Origin: Candidatus Zhuqueibacterota bacterium | GTDB taxonomy: Bacteria; Zhuqueibacterota; Zhuqueibacteria; Residuimicrobiales; Krinioviventaceae | DNA: 63,247 nucleotides | Assembly (NCBI GenBank): GCA_016928775.1 | Contig: JAFGKD010000084.1 | Location: 1 to 63,247, forward strand | Reading direction: 5' to 3' | In this document: positions 51,417 through 59,617 of the stretch, piece by piece | Layout: every line of letters starts with the position of its first letter | Position numbering within the stretch: position 1 is the stretch's first letter | Translations under genes and position numbers: made by a program | Notes under the pieces: generated by a model | The model's database searches: none | The model's input: only the letters and a program-made list of their open reading frames with translations | What the model was told of the DNA's origin: nothing

Positions 51417-52352
51417 TCAGATAAATCGGATGCCTTGTGCTGAACCAACTGAACGAATAAAATCTGACGCCTGCTTGTATTCCGTCGCAGTCTTGAGGTG
51501 CTCGATCATCAAGGTGACATCGCCCGGGAGTTTGCTGCATTCTTTGAGAAAAGTGACGTAATCAAAAGAGCCGGTGCCCGGGATCACTTCTTCAATCTGT
51601 ACGACGGAGACGTCCCGCATGATCAGATCTTTGGCGTGACAGCTTTTTATGTATGGCGCAAGCGTTTGAAAGGCGTTCCTGATCAGGGATGTATTATCGT
51701 AAAAAGTATAAGGACTGTTCACCATATTCGTCGGATCAAGATGGCAGGCAAAGTGCTGGCGATTCACCGCCTTGATCAGCTCGAGATAGCGCTCCGGCGT
51801 CTCCGGAATTGTAAAGGGCATGGCCTCCAGCGTATAAAAGGTTCGGGTCGGCTGCACTTCATCGATGATGTGACGCACAATCTCAACAATCATCTCAAAC
51901 GTTTCGCCGCTCAAATTATCCTTGTGCGGACCAGCCCAACTCTCTCCACGTGAACCGGCAATATTGACACAACAATTGGCGCCAATCTCGTCAGCCAGGG
52001 CCAAGCCTTCAATATTTTTTTGGAATGCGGCTTTTCTTTCATCCTCATCACGACTCAGCGGATTACTCCATGCGCCCACCTCGCCAATGATCAGATTGGC
52101 ATCCTTTGCCGCTTTGACGTACGCCTGCTTGAGCTCCGGGGGATCATTAAATTTCACCGGACAATAAGCGCCACCATAGCCGAGGTCACGATGCGCTTTC
52201 GCCCAATCGACCGGATCATCAAATGTGTCAAAAACAGGGGCGCCAAGACGAATGCTTTTTGAAGAGACTCGCGATGCGCGCGCGACTGTAACAGCCGCCA
52301 GGCTCGCGGCGGCTGTTTTGTGAAATTGACGCCGAGAAATCTTTTTTCCCAT
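51417..52352 (-). CDS. Tat-exported sugar phosphate isomerase/epimerase-like TIM-barrel protein
   Basis: 311 residues. Twin-arginine signal (KKISRRQFHKTAAASLAAVTVA). The body is a xylose-isomerase-like TIM barrel: LGAPVFDTFDDPVDWAKAHRDLGYGG, GEVGAWSNPLSR, YTLEAMPFTIPETPERYLE (Glu), FACHLDPTNMVNSP (His and Asp), SCHAKDLIM (His), and EVIPGTGSFDYVTFLKE. The Glu, Asp/His and His set fits metal-dependent isomerase/epimerase enzymes (AP_endonuc_2). The exact reaction is unknown. It follows the GH30 gene by 14 bp, so it may process sugars released by that enzyme. About 134 bp of AT-rich DNA lies between it and tRNA-Thr. Confidence 0.87.
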   Translation of the reverse strand: MGKKISRRQFHKTAAASLAAVTVARASRVSSKSIRLGAPVFDTFDDPVDWAKAHRDLGYGGAYCPVKFNDPPELKQAYVKAAKDANLIIGEVGAWSNPLSRDEDERKAAFQKNIEGLALADEIGANCCVNIAGSRGESWAGPHKDNLSGETFEMIVEIVRHIIDEVQPTRTFYTLEAMPFTIPETPERYLELIKAVNRQHFACHLDPTNMVNSPYTFYDNTSLIRNAFQTLAPYIKSCHAKDLIMRDVSVVQIEEVIPGTGSFDYVTFLKECSKLPGDVTLMIEHLKTATEYKQASDFIRSVGSAQGIRFI

Positions 52353-52366
52353 ACAATGCCTCCACT

Positions 52367-55300
52367 TTAGCGAATCAAGACCGCCTTCTTTACATCAACA
52401 AAATCGCCGGCTTGCAAGCGATAGAGATACATACCGGACGACACCGGCTGGCCCGTCTTGTCCAGACCATTCCACAACATGGAATACAAGCCCGGTTGAA
52501 AGGACCGATCGGTCAGCGTGTAGACTTTGCGTCCCAATACATTGTAAATTGTTATCGTCACTGTTGATGTTTTTGGCACCTGAAAGCTGATCGTCGTCGT
52601 CGGATTAAATGGATTTGGATAATTCTGAAACAGCGCGTATGTTTCCGGCGTTATGGCCACCTCATCTTTTACTTGCGCCGGGTCATAATCACCAACCAGC
52701 GTGCAGATACTATAGGCCGGCAGCAAAAAGAGCTGGCCACAGGCAATTCGGTCACCATATTCAAAATTTCGATTGTTTGATGTCGTCACAACATCATACA
52801 TGGTCGGCAGCTTTTGACCGCTCACGCTGACAACTTTTGGCGTTGTACTTTTGTTGAGCAAAACAATGGACACCTTGCCTTCCACCGGATTTTTAAAAGC
52901 CAAAGCAGGAACATCGGCATCGTTACTCTGGTGCTCTACGCGAATGGCGCCGGGTCTGATTAATTTGTAGTACTGCTTTGAGACATAATAGCGCGAAGTG
53001 GGTTCATTATCAACGACCAGCCCATACTTTTCGGAGCTCCTGGTATCGTTAAAACTCCACCACACCCACGCGCTGGCGTTCCCGTATCCCAGTGCATTGT
53101 AGATGTTGCCGGCCAATTCCATGGCACCATCCCAGGAATTTTCATGACCCGATGTCTCGGTCATCCAGGTGGGACAAGCCGGCTCCGGCTCCTGTGCCCA
53201 TCGATAGATTTGTGCCCACTGTTCGGCGCCGGCGCCACCGACATTGATGCCGTCGGCATCATAATTGTGGATAGCGACGATATCGGCGTATTTTGCGGCT
53301 TCGGGATCATTTTTTACAGCCATAATATAGTTGCGTATGTGCCCCTGTGCCGGCAAGGCTTCCGCCCAAAAAATTTTGGTTGTGATGCCCTCGCGCTCAA
53401 AACGCGGCCCAACAACTTTGATCAAGTTGGCCATCTCATCCCACAATATCACGCAGGAGGCATACGGTTCGTTAAACTCTGGCTCGTTCTGCAGACTGAC
53501 AGCATACAGATCAATGCCGGTTTCATTTTTTATCGCTTTAATCACTGCCACCATGTGCTCGGCATACTCTTCGTAATAGTGCGGTTCGAGCTTGTTGTCC
53601 GTCGCCCAATATTCGGCGGAGAGCGATTTATTCCGTTTCATCCAGGCCGGCGGACTCCACATGGTGAGAATGATTTTATCCACATCGGCATAGGATTTGA
53701 GCCAGCGCATGGTTTCCAGGGACATGGCGCTCTTGTCAAACTGGGACAAATCGATGATGTTCGCATCACTGTTATCATTCCAGGGCTCGAACTCGCGTCC
53801 AATAATGCCAAACCTGGCCATACTCATGCCGATGTCTTTTGCCCACTTGAGAATGACCTCGGTCTTTTCGCCTCCAGAGCCCATAAAGGCGCCAAAGCCA
53901 TCAATCGTTTGGTATTCCTTTGATAAATTGACATCAATATGAGCAGCGTCAGCATCACTCATGCTAACGACATCAATTTTAAAATTTTGTCTTTTTTGAT
54001 TTGAACCCTCGGCGGTTGCAGTTATCTGGACATTGCAGACTCCGGTTTGTCCCGCAACCGGAGTAAATGTCAGTGTTGCCGTACCATTTTCCAGCGCACC
54101 GACTTTTATCTCCGGGATCAAGCTGGTGCGAAAACTCCTGGCAGTAATGATCACGGGATTATCGTTCCCCTCTCCGGCGCTGATGCCACGCAGGAAAATT
54201 TGCTGCTCGCCGGCATTTTCCGGCACGGCAAAATCGGGAATTGGATCAAAAGTGACATTCGGTGTCACCGGTGCACGATGCGCGTATTCACCGACGCGCA
54301 AATCATCGAAATAAAAATTGCCGACAAACAGCGGCGAATCGCCGCCCGGATCAAAATTGAATAACAACGCCTTGATACGGGAAAAATCGACAATCTCACC
54401 ATTGCCTTGCAAATTGAGTCCGGTGAAATCAAAATAATATTCCACATATTCATCCGTGACGGTGTGCCTGACCGTGCCGCCAGTGTTGTAGTGATCATAC
54501 GCATCCCATAAAAAGATGAGCATTGTGGTGCCCGGTTTATTCGTTTTCATGCGAATGCTGATGAACGGTTCTTGTGACAAATCCAGTTCCTCCGGGATGC
54601 TGTACCACAATCCCGCCCATTTATTGCCGCTGCGCGTTTTATCGATCTCAATGCGCATCTCCCCGTTTTCCTCAATGCACCGATGCGAATTTTCACCGGA
54701 ACCGACGCCCCAATCCGGTGGCCATTGTGGTGCCAAAACACCGTCTTCAAATTCATCTTCAAAGCCGGATGTGGGCCGGACGCGCACCTGGATATTAAAA
54801 GAGACGCTCGTCGACTGGTCGCCGTTATTCGACGCTGTGCCGCCATCATCCGATACCGTGACAGTGATTTTGGCCGCCCCGGTTCGCCCCGCAGTAGGGG
54901 TAAATTTTAATGTTGCAGTAGAATCACCCGCAATATAGTCCACTGTCGGATTGGGAATGAGTGATGTGGATGAGCTGATGGCCGAGAAAGATAAATTCTG
55001 TTGTACCTCGGCATCGCCATCGGATATACCGGTCAATGTAACAACATGCTCTTGAGAGCCCTCGAGCACGGATATATCCTGGACAGGATTGATCATGGGG
55101 GGATGATTGACATCGGCGAATACCGCAATTGTAAAACTCATGGACGACGTATCAACACCACCATCAGCCGTGCCGCCATCGTCTTTCAAAGAGACAGAAA
55201 TCGTGGAGCTGCCAACTTTGTGCGGTAAAATCGACAAAAGTGCATAGGCATCGCCTTGCTCGTAGATGAGTTCGGGATGCCCAACAATTGCGGTGTCACT

Positions 55301-56236
55301 GCTGGTCGCAGATAACGTTATCTGCTGCTCCGCATAGCCATTGCCATCGTCGATACCCGAGATGTCAACATAAACCGGCACGCCGGCTTTCACAACGATA
55401 TCCTCCTGCTGGTCGACGCGCGGCGCTTTATTTTTTTCAACCTCTACCGTAAACTTGACGGTTTTTACATCAGGATCTGCCCCACTCACTTGCACCGTGA
55501 TCATCGCCTGACCGGACACATTGGCGGCTGGTGTATAAGTGATTCTGCCGGTTTTTTGTCCATTGACATAAATAACCGCCGGATCCGGAATGAGTGCCAG
55601 ATTGGACGAGGTCGCTGTGATCACCAACGGTTGCGCCGCGTCCGAGATGGCTTGCACATCGCGAAACGGTACGCTGATTTCACCCGAATTGATATAGTGC
55701 GTCTGTTTGGGAATAGTAGTCATATATGGAAAAACGTGCGCCTGATCGCCAATGCGGATTTCCTCAAACCACACCGTCCCATTGTAGACTTTGGCGCCGC
55801 CAGGATTAAAGACAAAATTGAGCATTTTGATTTTGGTCAAATCGACTTTGTCAGCGACGGTTGAAAAATCAAAACAATATTCGATAAAGTGTTCGGACTC
55901 GATCACCTCTTGATACCAGCCAGGAGGATATTCATAATTATCATTCGTATCCCACACGGAAAATCCCAGGTTGAACACATTGTCGGTGCGTACCACCAGA
56001 CTGACATAGGGATGTGCCGAGATATCGACAGGAGAAAATGAAAAGGTAAAAGAATTCCACGTATCGCGTTTATTGGCATCAATTTTCATTATGCCGTTTG
56101 AGGCAGTGAGTTGATAATCGCCGGTTTCACCCCAGCCGGGCAAACCGGGATTGGTAAAATTTTCAATCAAACCTGTTTGGGCCAATGTAAAAGAAAAGAG
56201 AAACAACAGGAAAATGGATGCGTAGCGAAAAATCAT
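52367..56236 (-). CDS. Secreted multimodular glycoside hydrolase family 30
   Basis: 1289 residues. Signal peptide; carbohydrate-binding-like beta-sandwich (about 22-165); three Ig/cadherin-like repeats (about 175-268, 270-374, 378-485); a second copy of the sandwich (about 490-652); a fourth Ig repeat (about 660-757); GH30 catalytic domain (about 765-1185); C-terminal FlgD-type sorting domain (about 1200-1289, NYPNPFNP). Within GH30 the acid/base is Glu918 (SLQNEPEF) and the nucleophile Glu1027 (WMTETSG). GH30 members cut glucuronoxylan, other xylans or beta-1,6-glucan; xylan suits the nearby xylulokinase, but this is inferred. AAGGAG precedes the ATG. The TIM-barrel gene follows at 14 bp. 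Confidence 0.93.
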   Translation of the reverse strand: MIFRYASIFLLFLFSFTLAQTGLIENFTNPGLPGWGETGDYQLTASNGIMKIDANKRDTWNSFTFSFSPVDISAHPYVSLVVRTDNVFNLGFSVWDTNDNYEYPPGWYQEVIESEHFIEYCFDFSTVADKVDLTKIKMLNFVFNPGGAKVYNGTVWFEEIRIGDQAHVFPYMTTIPKQTHYINSGEISVPFRDVQAISDAAQPLVITATSSNLALIPDPAVIYVNGQKTGRITYTPAANVSGQAMITVQVSGADPDVKTVKFTVEVEKNKAPRVDQQEDIVVKAGVPVYVDISGIDDGNGYAEQQITLSATSSDTAIVGHPELIYEQGDAYALLSILPHKVGSSTISVSLKDDGGTADGGVDTSSMSFTIAVFADVNHPPMINPVQDISVLEGSQEHVVTLTGISDGDAEVQQNLSFSAISSSTSLIPNPTVDYIAGDSTATLKFTPTAGRTGAAKITVTVSDDGGTASNNGDQSTSVSFNIQVRVRPTSGFEDEFEDGVLAPQWPPDWGVGSGENSHRCIEENGEMRIEIDKTRSGNKWAGLWYSIPEELDLSQEPFISIRMKTNKPGTTMLIFLWDAYDHYNTGGTVRHTVTDEYVEYYFDFTGLNLQGNGEIVDFSRIKALLFNFDPGGDSPLFVGNFYFDDLRVGEYAHRAPVTPNVTFDPIPDFAVPENAGEQQIFLRGISAGEGNDNPVIITARSFRTSLIPEIKVGALENGTATLTFTPVAGQTGVCNVQITATAEGSNQKRQNFKIDVVSMSDADAAHIDVNLSKEYQTIDGFGAFMGSGGEKTEVILKWAKDIGMSMARFGIIGREFEPWNDNSDANIIDLSQFDKSAMSLETMRWLKSYADVDKIILTMWSPPAWMKRNKSLSAEYWATDNKLEPHYYEEYAEHMVAVIKAIKNETGIDLYAVSLQNEPEFNEPYASCVILWDEMANLIKVVGPRFEREGITTKIFWAEALPAQGHIRNYIMAVKNDPEAAKYADIVAIHNYDADGINVGGAGAEQWAQIYRWAQEPEPACPTWMTETSGHENSWDGAMELAGNIYNALGYGNASAWVWWSFNDTRSSEKYGLVVDNEPTSRYYVSKQYYKLIRPGAIRVEHQSNDADVPALAFKNPVEGKVSIVLLNKSTTPKVVSVSGQKLPTMYDVVTTSNNRNFEYGDRIACGQLFLLPAYSICTLVGDYDPAQVKDEVAITPETYALFQNYPNPFNPTTTISFQVPKTSTVTITIYNVLGRKVYTLTDRSFQPGLYSMLWNGLDKTGQPVSSGMYLYRLQAGDFVDVKKAVLIR

Positions 56237-56581
56237 AACGAACTCCTTGACTTGTTTACCTGATCCTTAAAGGAATCGGCCTGATGGTAGACTCTTAATC
56301 GATTTCGTGCACGGATAAAATGAGAATTGTGCGAGAGAAAAACAAGATAAATATTCCTGATTTCGTAAAACCTCATCTTCATTAATTATCGCCGCAGAGG
56401 CTCAGAGCACACAGAGGTTTTCATACTATCAAACCATGTAAAATAAACAAATCGGTTTTTCTATCATTCTTTGATTATTCGGATGCCATAGAAAAGCCGT
56501 TGTGTCTCAAGGTCAATTTTAGTATGTTGGGAAAGAACAAAAAAAATGTGCGATCTGGCCATAAAACCACGAGGTCTGCAA
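56237..56581. other. Divergent intergenic region between the GH30 and GH9 genes
   Basis: 345 bp with no credible gene. It must hold the promoters for the GH30 gene (minus) and GH9 gene (plus). A loose plus-strand pair, TTGTGT and TATGTT 17 bp apart near 56499-56527, could serve GH9 but is weak. The region also contains the CAGAG-rich repeat at 56391-56418. I see no operator palindrome long enough to name. Confidence 0.6.
56391..56418 (+). repeat. CAGAG-rich intergenic repeat, copy 1
   Basis: CGCAGAGGCTCAGAGCACAC followed by AGAGG, a degenerate spaced repeat of CAGAG units. A related stretch is at 63209-63240. It codes for nothing convincing. Confidence 0.5.
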
Positions 56582-59533
56582 ATGAATTTCAAGAGCGTTA
56601 TGTTTATTTTTCTCCTTTTCCCACTTTATCAAATTATCGTCGCGCAGCCAAAAATCCAAGATATTCGCATCAACCAAATCGGATTTTATCCACATGGCCC
56701 CAAAACGGCCATTGTTGTCGAATCATCGGCAGAACAATTTTTCATCACCACGCCGGATTTACAGGACACGATTTACACCGGCACTTTGAGCGCGCCGAGA
56801 AGCTGGCAATACTCACAGGAGACGGTCAAGCAGGCCGATTTTTCCGATGTGACGACCATTGGCACATATATCGTGCTTGTGCCCGACATGGGCTATTCCG
56901 CGCCATTTGACATCAAACCTCGCGTTCATCAGGAGGTTGCCAGAGCGACGACAAAAGCTTTTTATTTTCAGCGGATGTCTATTGATCTAACTGAAGAATA
57001 TGCCGGCAAATGGGCACGTCCAATGGGTCACCCTGATACCGAGGTTCTGGTGCATGCCTCCGCCGCTTCTGCGGAACGACCAGAGGGGACGATCCTCTCC
57101 TGCCCGCGCGGCTGGTATGATGCAGGCGATTACAACAAATACATCGTCAATTCCGGTATCAGCGTGTACACCCTGCTGTCGATTTATGAGCACTTTCCGG
57201 AATACAGTCGATCGCTTGAAACCAACATTCCGGAAAGCGGTGACGCTGTTCCGGATGTTCTTGATGAATCCTTATGGAACATCCGGTGGATGCTGGCCAT
57301 GCAGGATCCGCATGATGGCGGTGTCTATCACAAATGCACGCACGCCAATTTTAGCGGCGTGGTCATGCCACATCAGGCCACCGCACCGCGCTATGTGGTG
57401 CAGAAAAGCTCAACCGCAGCACTCGACTTTGCCTCGGTGATGGCGCAAGCGGCCAGAATCTTTCGCGATTTTGAGATCGAGCTGCCGGGATTGGCGGATA
57501 GCTGTTTGACCGCTGCCCTCGGCGCCTGGGACTGGGCGCGGCACCATCCGCACACCTATTACCGGCAAAATAATATCAATAATAAATTTGACCCAGACAT
57601 CACAACGGGTGAGTATGGCGACTCGGATGATTCTGATGAATTTAGATGGGCGGCAGCGGAATTATATATAACCACGCAGCAAGACAGCTTTATTACCGCC
57701 ATCAATCCATTAGTCGGTAACAGTGCATCGGTGCCGGCCTGGCCATCGGTGGGAACATTGGGGCTCTATTCTTTGGCGTTTCATCGAAAAAATCTCACAG
57801 CCGCCATCGACACGACGGTTTTGAAAAATCGGTTGATTCGCCTGGCTGATGATCTCCAAGCTGAATTATCGCGCTCGGCTTATCAGGTGATGCTGACCAC
57901 TTTTCCCTGGGGAAGCAATGCCGTGGCCGCCAATCAATCCATGGCCTGCATCCAGGCGTTCAAACTGACTGCGGATTCCAGTTATCTCGATGCGGCCATC
58001 GCCAACCTGGATTATCTATTGGGACGCAATGCAACAACGTTTTGCTTTGTCTCCGGACAAGGCGACAAGCCGCCCATGCATTTTCATCACCGTCCGTCTG
58101 AAGCGGATGATGTTGTGGAACCGATTCCCGGATTGTTAGCCGGCGGTCCCAATCCCAGTCAACAGGACAATTGTCCCGGCTATCCCTCCAATCTACCGGC
58201 CAGGTCCTATCTGGATGACTTTTGCAGCTACGCCTCGAATGAAATCTGTATCAACTGGAACTCGCCGATAGCCTATATTGCCTCAGCGCTTGAGGCGATC
58301 CATTCATCAACCGGGCGAACGAACACTATATCAGTCAGCTTGAAGACGCCCACAGCCGGGGAGATATTCGAGTCATCCGAGACAATTTCTTTATCTGCGG
58401 ATGCTTCCATAGCAGCCGGTGCCATCGTCAAAGTTGAATTTTATGCCAATAACGTCAAGGTTGGCGAGTCCGGGAATGCTCCATTTAACATTCAATGGCA
58501 ACAGCCGTCACCTGGTGTTTATGAGCTAAGAGCCAAAGCCCTCGGCGATATGGGCGATTTTCACTATTCTGACCCAGTTCGCATCATTGTGATGAACGCG
58601 GAAAGTATTGGTTCGATACTGTTCATTGTCGGATCGCCCGATTTGTCAAGCGGCGATGTGGCTATTTACAAACATTTGGTTGAAAACGATTACAACGTCA
58701 CAATTCAACCTGACGATGATAGTCTCGCCTTTGATATGGAATACAAGGATGCCATTCTCGTCTCTGCCAGCGCCGGCGCCACCCGAAAAGTCAGAGAGGA
58801 GCTTGACAATATTAACGTGCCGATCCTGAGCTGGGAACCGACGCTGTTTGATGATTTTGACTGGACAGGTCGGCGACGAAATGAAGATTATGGCACAGCG
58901 TCTGGCACAAGCATCGATATTTTAAGCGATGCCCACCCCATCGCCGCTGGATTATCCGGAACGATTCAGGTCACCTCGGATACGCAAGAAATCACCTGGG
59001 CCATACCGCACGAGAACGCCGATATCATCGCCTGCCTCAGCGGCGACCCGTTAAAACCGGTGATTTTCTGCTATGAGACAGAAGATGTCATGATGAATTA
59101 CAGGACAGCCAAAGCGCGGCAAGTCGGATTATTTTTTTCCGAAGAGAGTCCGGTCTATTTTACCGATGCGGCATGTGCCATTCTTCACGCCGCGATAAGC
59201 TGGGTGCAGGCAGGCGAGCGTTTGAGTGTTGAGGAGGAACCATCAGCAGCGCCACGGGATCATCAGCTTTATCAAAATTATCCAAATCCGTTTAATCCGA
59301 AAACCCGGATACAATATGATCTCAGCCAACAAGCGAACGTAACCGTCACAATCTATAATTCACTCGGGCAAAAAGTAAAAATCCTGGTGAATCAACGGCA
59401 AACAGCCGGGCGTTACAGCGTATTATGGGATGGCACCGACGAACAGAATCGTGCGGTCAGCAATGGCATTTATCTGTACAAAATGCAGGCCGGTGATTTT
59501 GTGCAAACGCGCAAGATGGTTTTGATGCGGTAG
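56582..59533 (+). CDS. Secreted glycoside hydrolase family 9 endoglucanase with appended amidotransferase-like domain
   Basis: 983 residues from ATG 56582, which opens a signal peptide (MNFKSVMFIFLLFPLYQIIV). Order: cellulase N-terminal Ig-like domain (about 25-115, IRINQIGFYPHGPKTAIV); GH9 (alpha/alpha)6 barrel (about 118-575) with DAGDYNKY (Asp180 and Asp183), HHRPSEADD (about 500) and the acid Glu554 in NEICINWN; bacterial Ig domain (about 582-670, VEFYANNVKVGESG); a ThuA/class-I amidotransferase-like domain (about 673-875, LFIVGSPDLSSGDVAIYKHL); FlgD-type sorting domain (about 895-983, NYPNPFNP). GH9 enzymes cut cellulose or other beta-1,4-glucans. It is divergent from the GH30 gene and probably exported by type IX secretion. 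Confidence 0.94.
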   Translation: MNFKSVMFIFLLFPLYQIIVAQPKIQDIRINQIGFYPHGPKTAIVVESSAEQFFITTPDLQDTIYTGTLSAPRSWQYSQETVKQADFSDVTTIGTYIVLVPDMGYSAPFDIKPRVHQEVARATTKAFYFQRMSIDLTEEYAGKWARPMGHPDTEVLVHASAASAERPEGTILSCPRGWYDAGDYNKYIVNSGISVYTLLSIYEHFPEYSRSLETNIPESGDAVPDVLDESLWNIRWMLAMQDPHDGGVYHKCTHANFSGVVMPHQATAPRYVVQKSSTAALDFASVMAQAARIFRDFEIELPGLADSCLTAALGAWDWARHHPHTYYRQNNINNKFDPDITTGEYGDSDDSDEFRWAAAELYITTQQDSFITAINPLVGNSASVPAWPSVGTLGLYSLAFHRKNLTAAIDTTVLKNRLIRLADDLQAELSRSAYQVMLTTFPWGSNAVAANQSMACIQAFKLTADSSYLDAAIANLDYLLGRNATTFCFVSGQGDKPPMHFHHRPSEADDVVEPIPGLLAGGPNPSQQDNCPGYPSNLPARSYLDDFCSYASNEICINWNSPIAYIASALEAIHSSTGRTNTISVSLKTPTAGEIFESSETISLSADASIAAGAIVKVEFYANNVKVGESGNAPFNIQWQQPSPGVYELRAKALGDMGDFHYSDPVRIIVMNAESIGSILFIVGSPDLSSGDVAIYKHLVENDYNVTIQPDDDSLAFDMEYKDAILVSASAGATRKVREELDNINVPILSWEPTLFDDFDWTGRRRNEDYGTASGTSIDILSDAHPIAAGLSGTIQVTSDTQEITWAIPHENADIIACLSGDPLKPVIFCYETEDVMMNYRTAKARQVGLFFSEESPVYFTDAACAILHAAISWVQAGERLSVEEEPSAAPRDHQLYQNYPNPFNPKTRIQYDLSQQANVTVTIYNSLGQKVKILVNQRQTAGRYSVLWDGTDEQNRAVSNGIYLYKMQAGDFVQTRKMVLMR

Positions 59534-59540
59534 GAAAAGC

Positions 59541-59603
59541 GATTGAAGATTAGCGATCTCAGAACTTTTTAAATTTAAGATATGAGCTCTCCAATCTTCA
59601 ATC
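59541..59603. terminator. Inverted repeat between convergent GH9 and xylulokinase genes
   Basis: Perfect 11-bp inverted repeat (GATTGAAGATT at 59541-59551, complement at 59593-59603) enclosing 41 nt, located 7 bp after the GH9 stop and 14 bp after the xylB stop. It could end both transcripts, although the long loop and lack of a T run make it weak. Confidence 0.35.
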
Positions 59604-59617
59604 TGAAATCTTGGCAT

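Noticed and set aside
53144..53923. 259-codon plus-strand open frame inside the GH30 gene
   Set aside because: It lies fully antisense to the GH30 catalytic domain, with no recognisable protein features.
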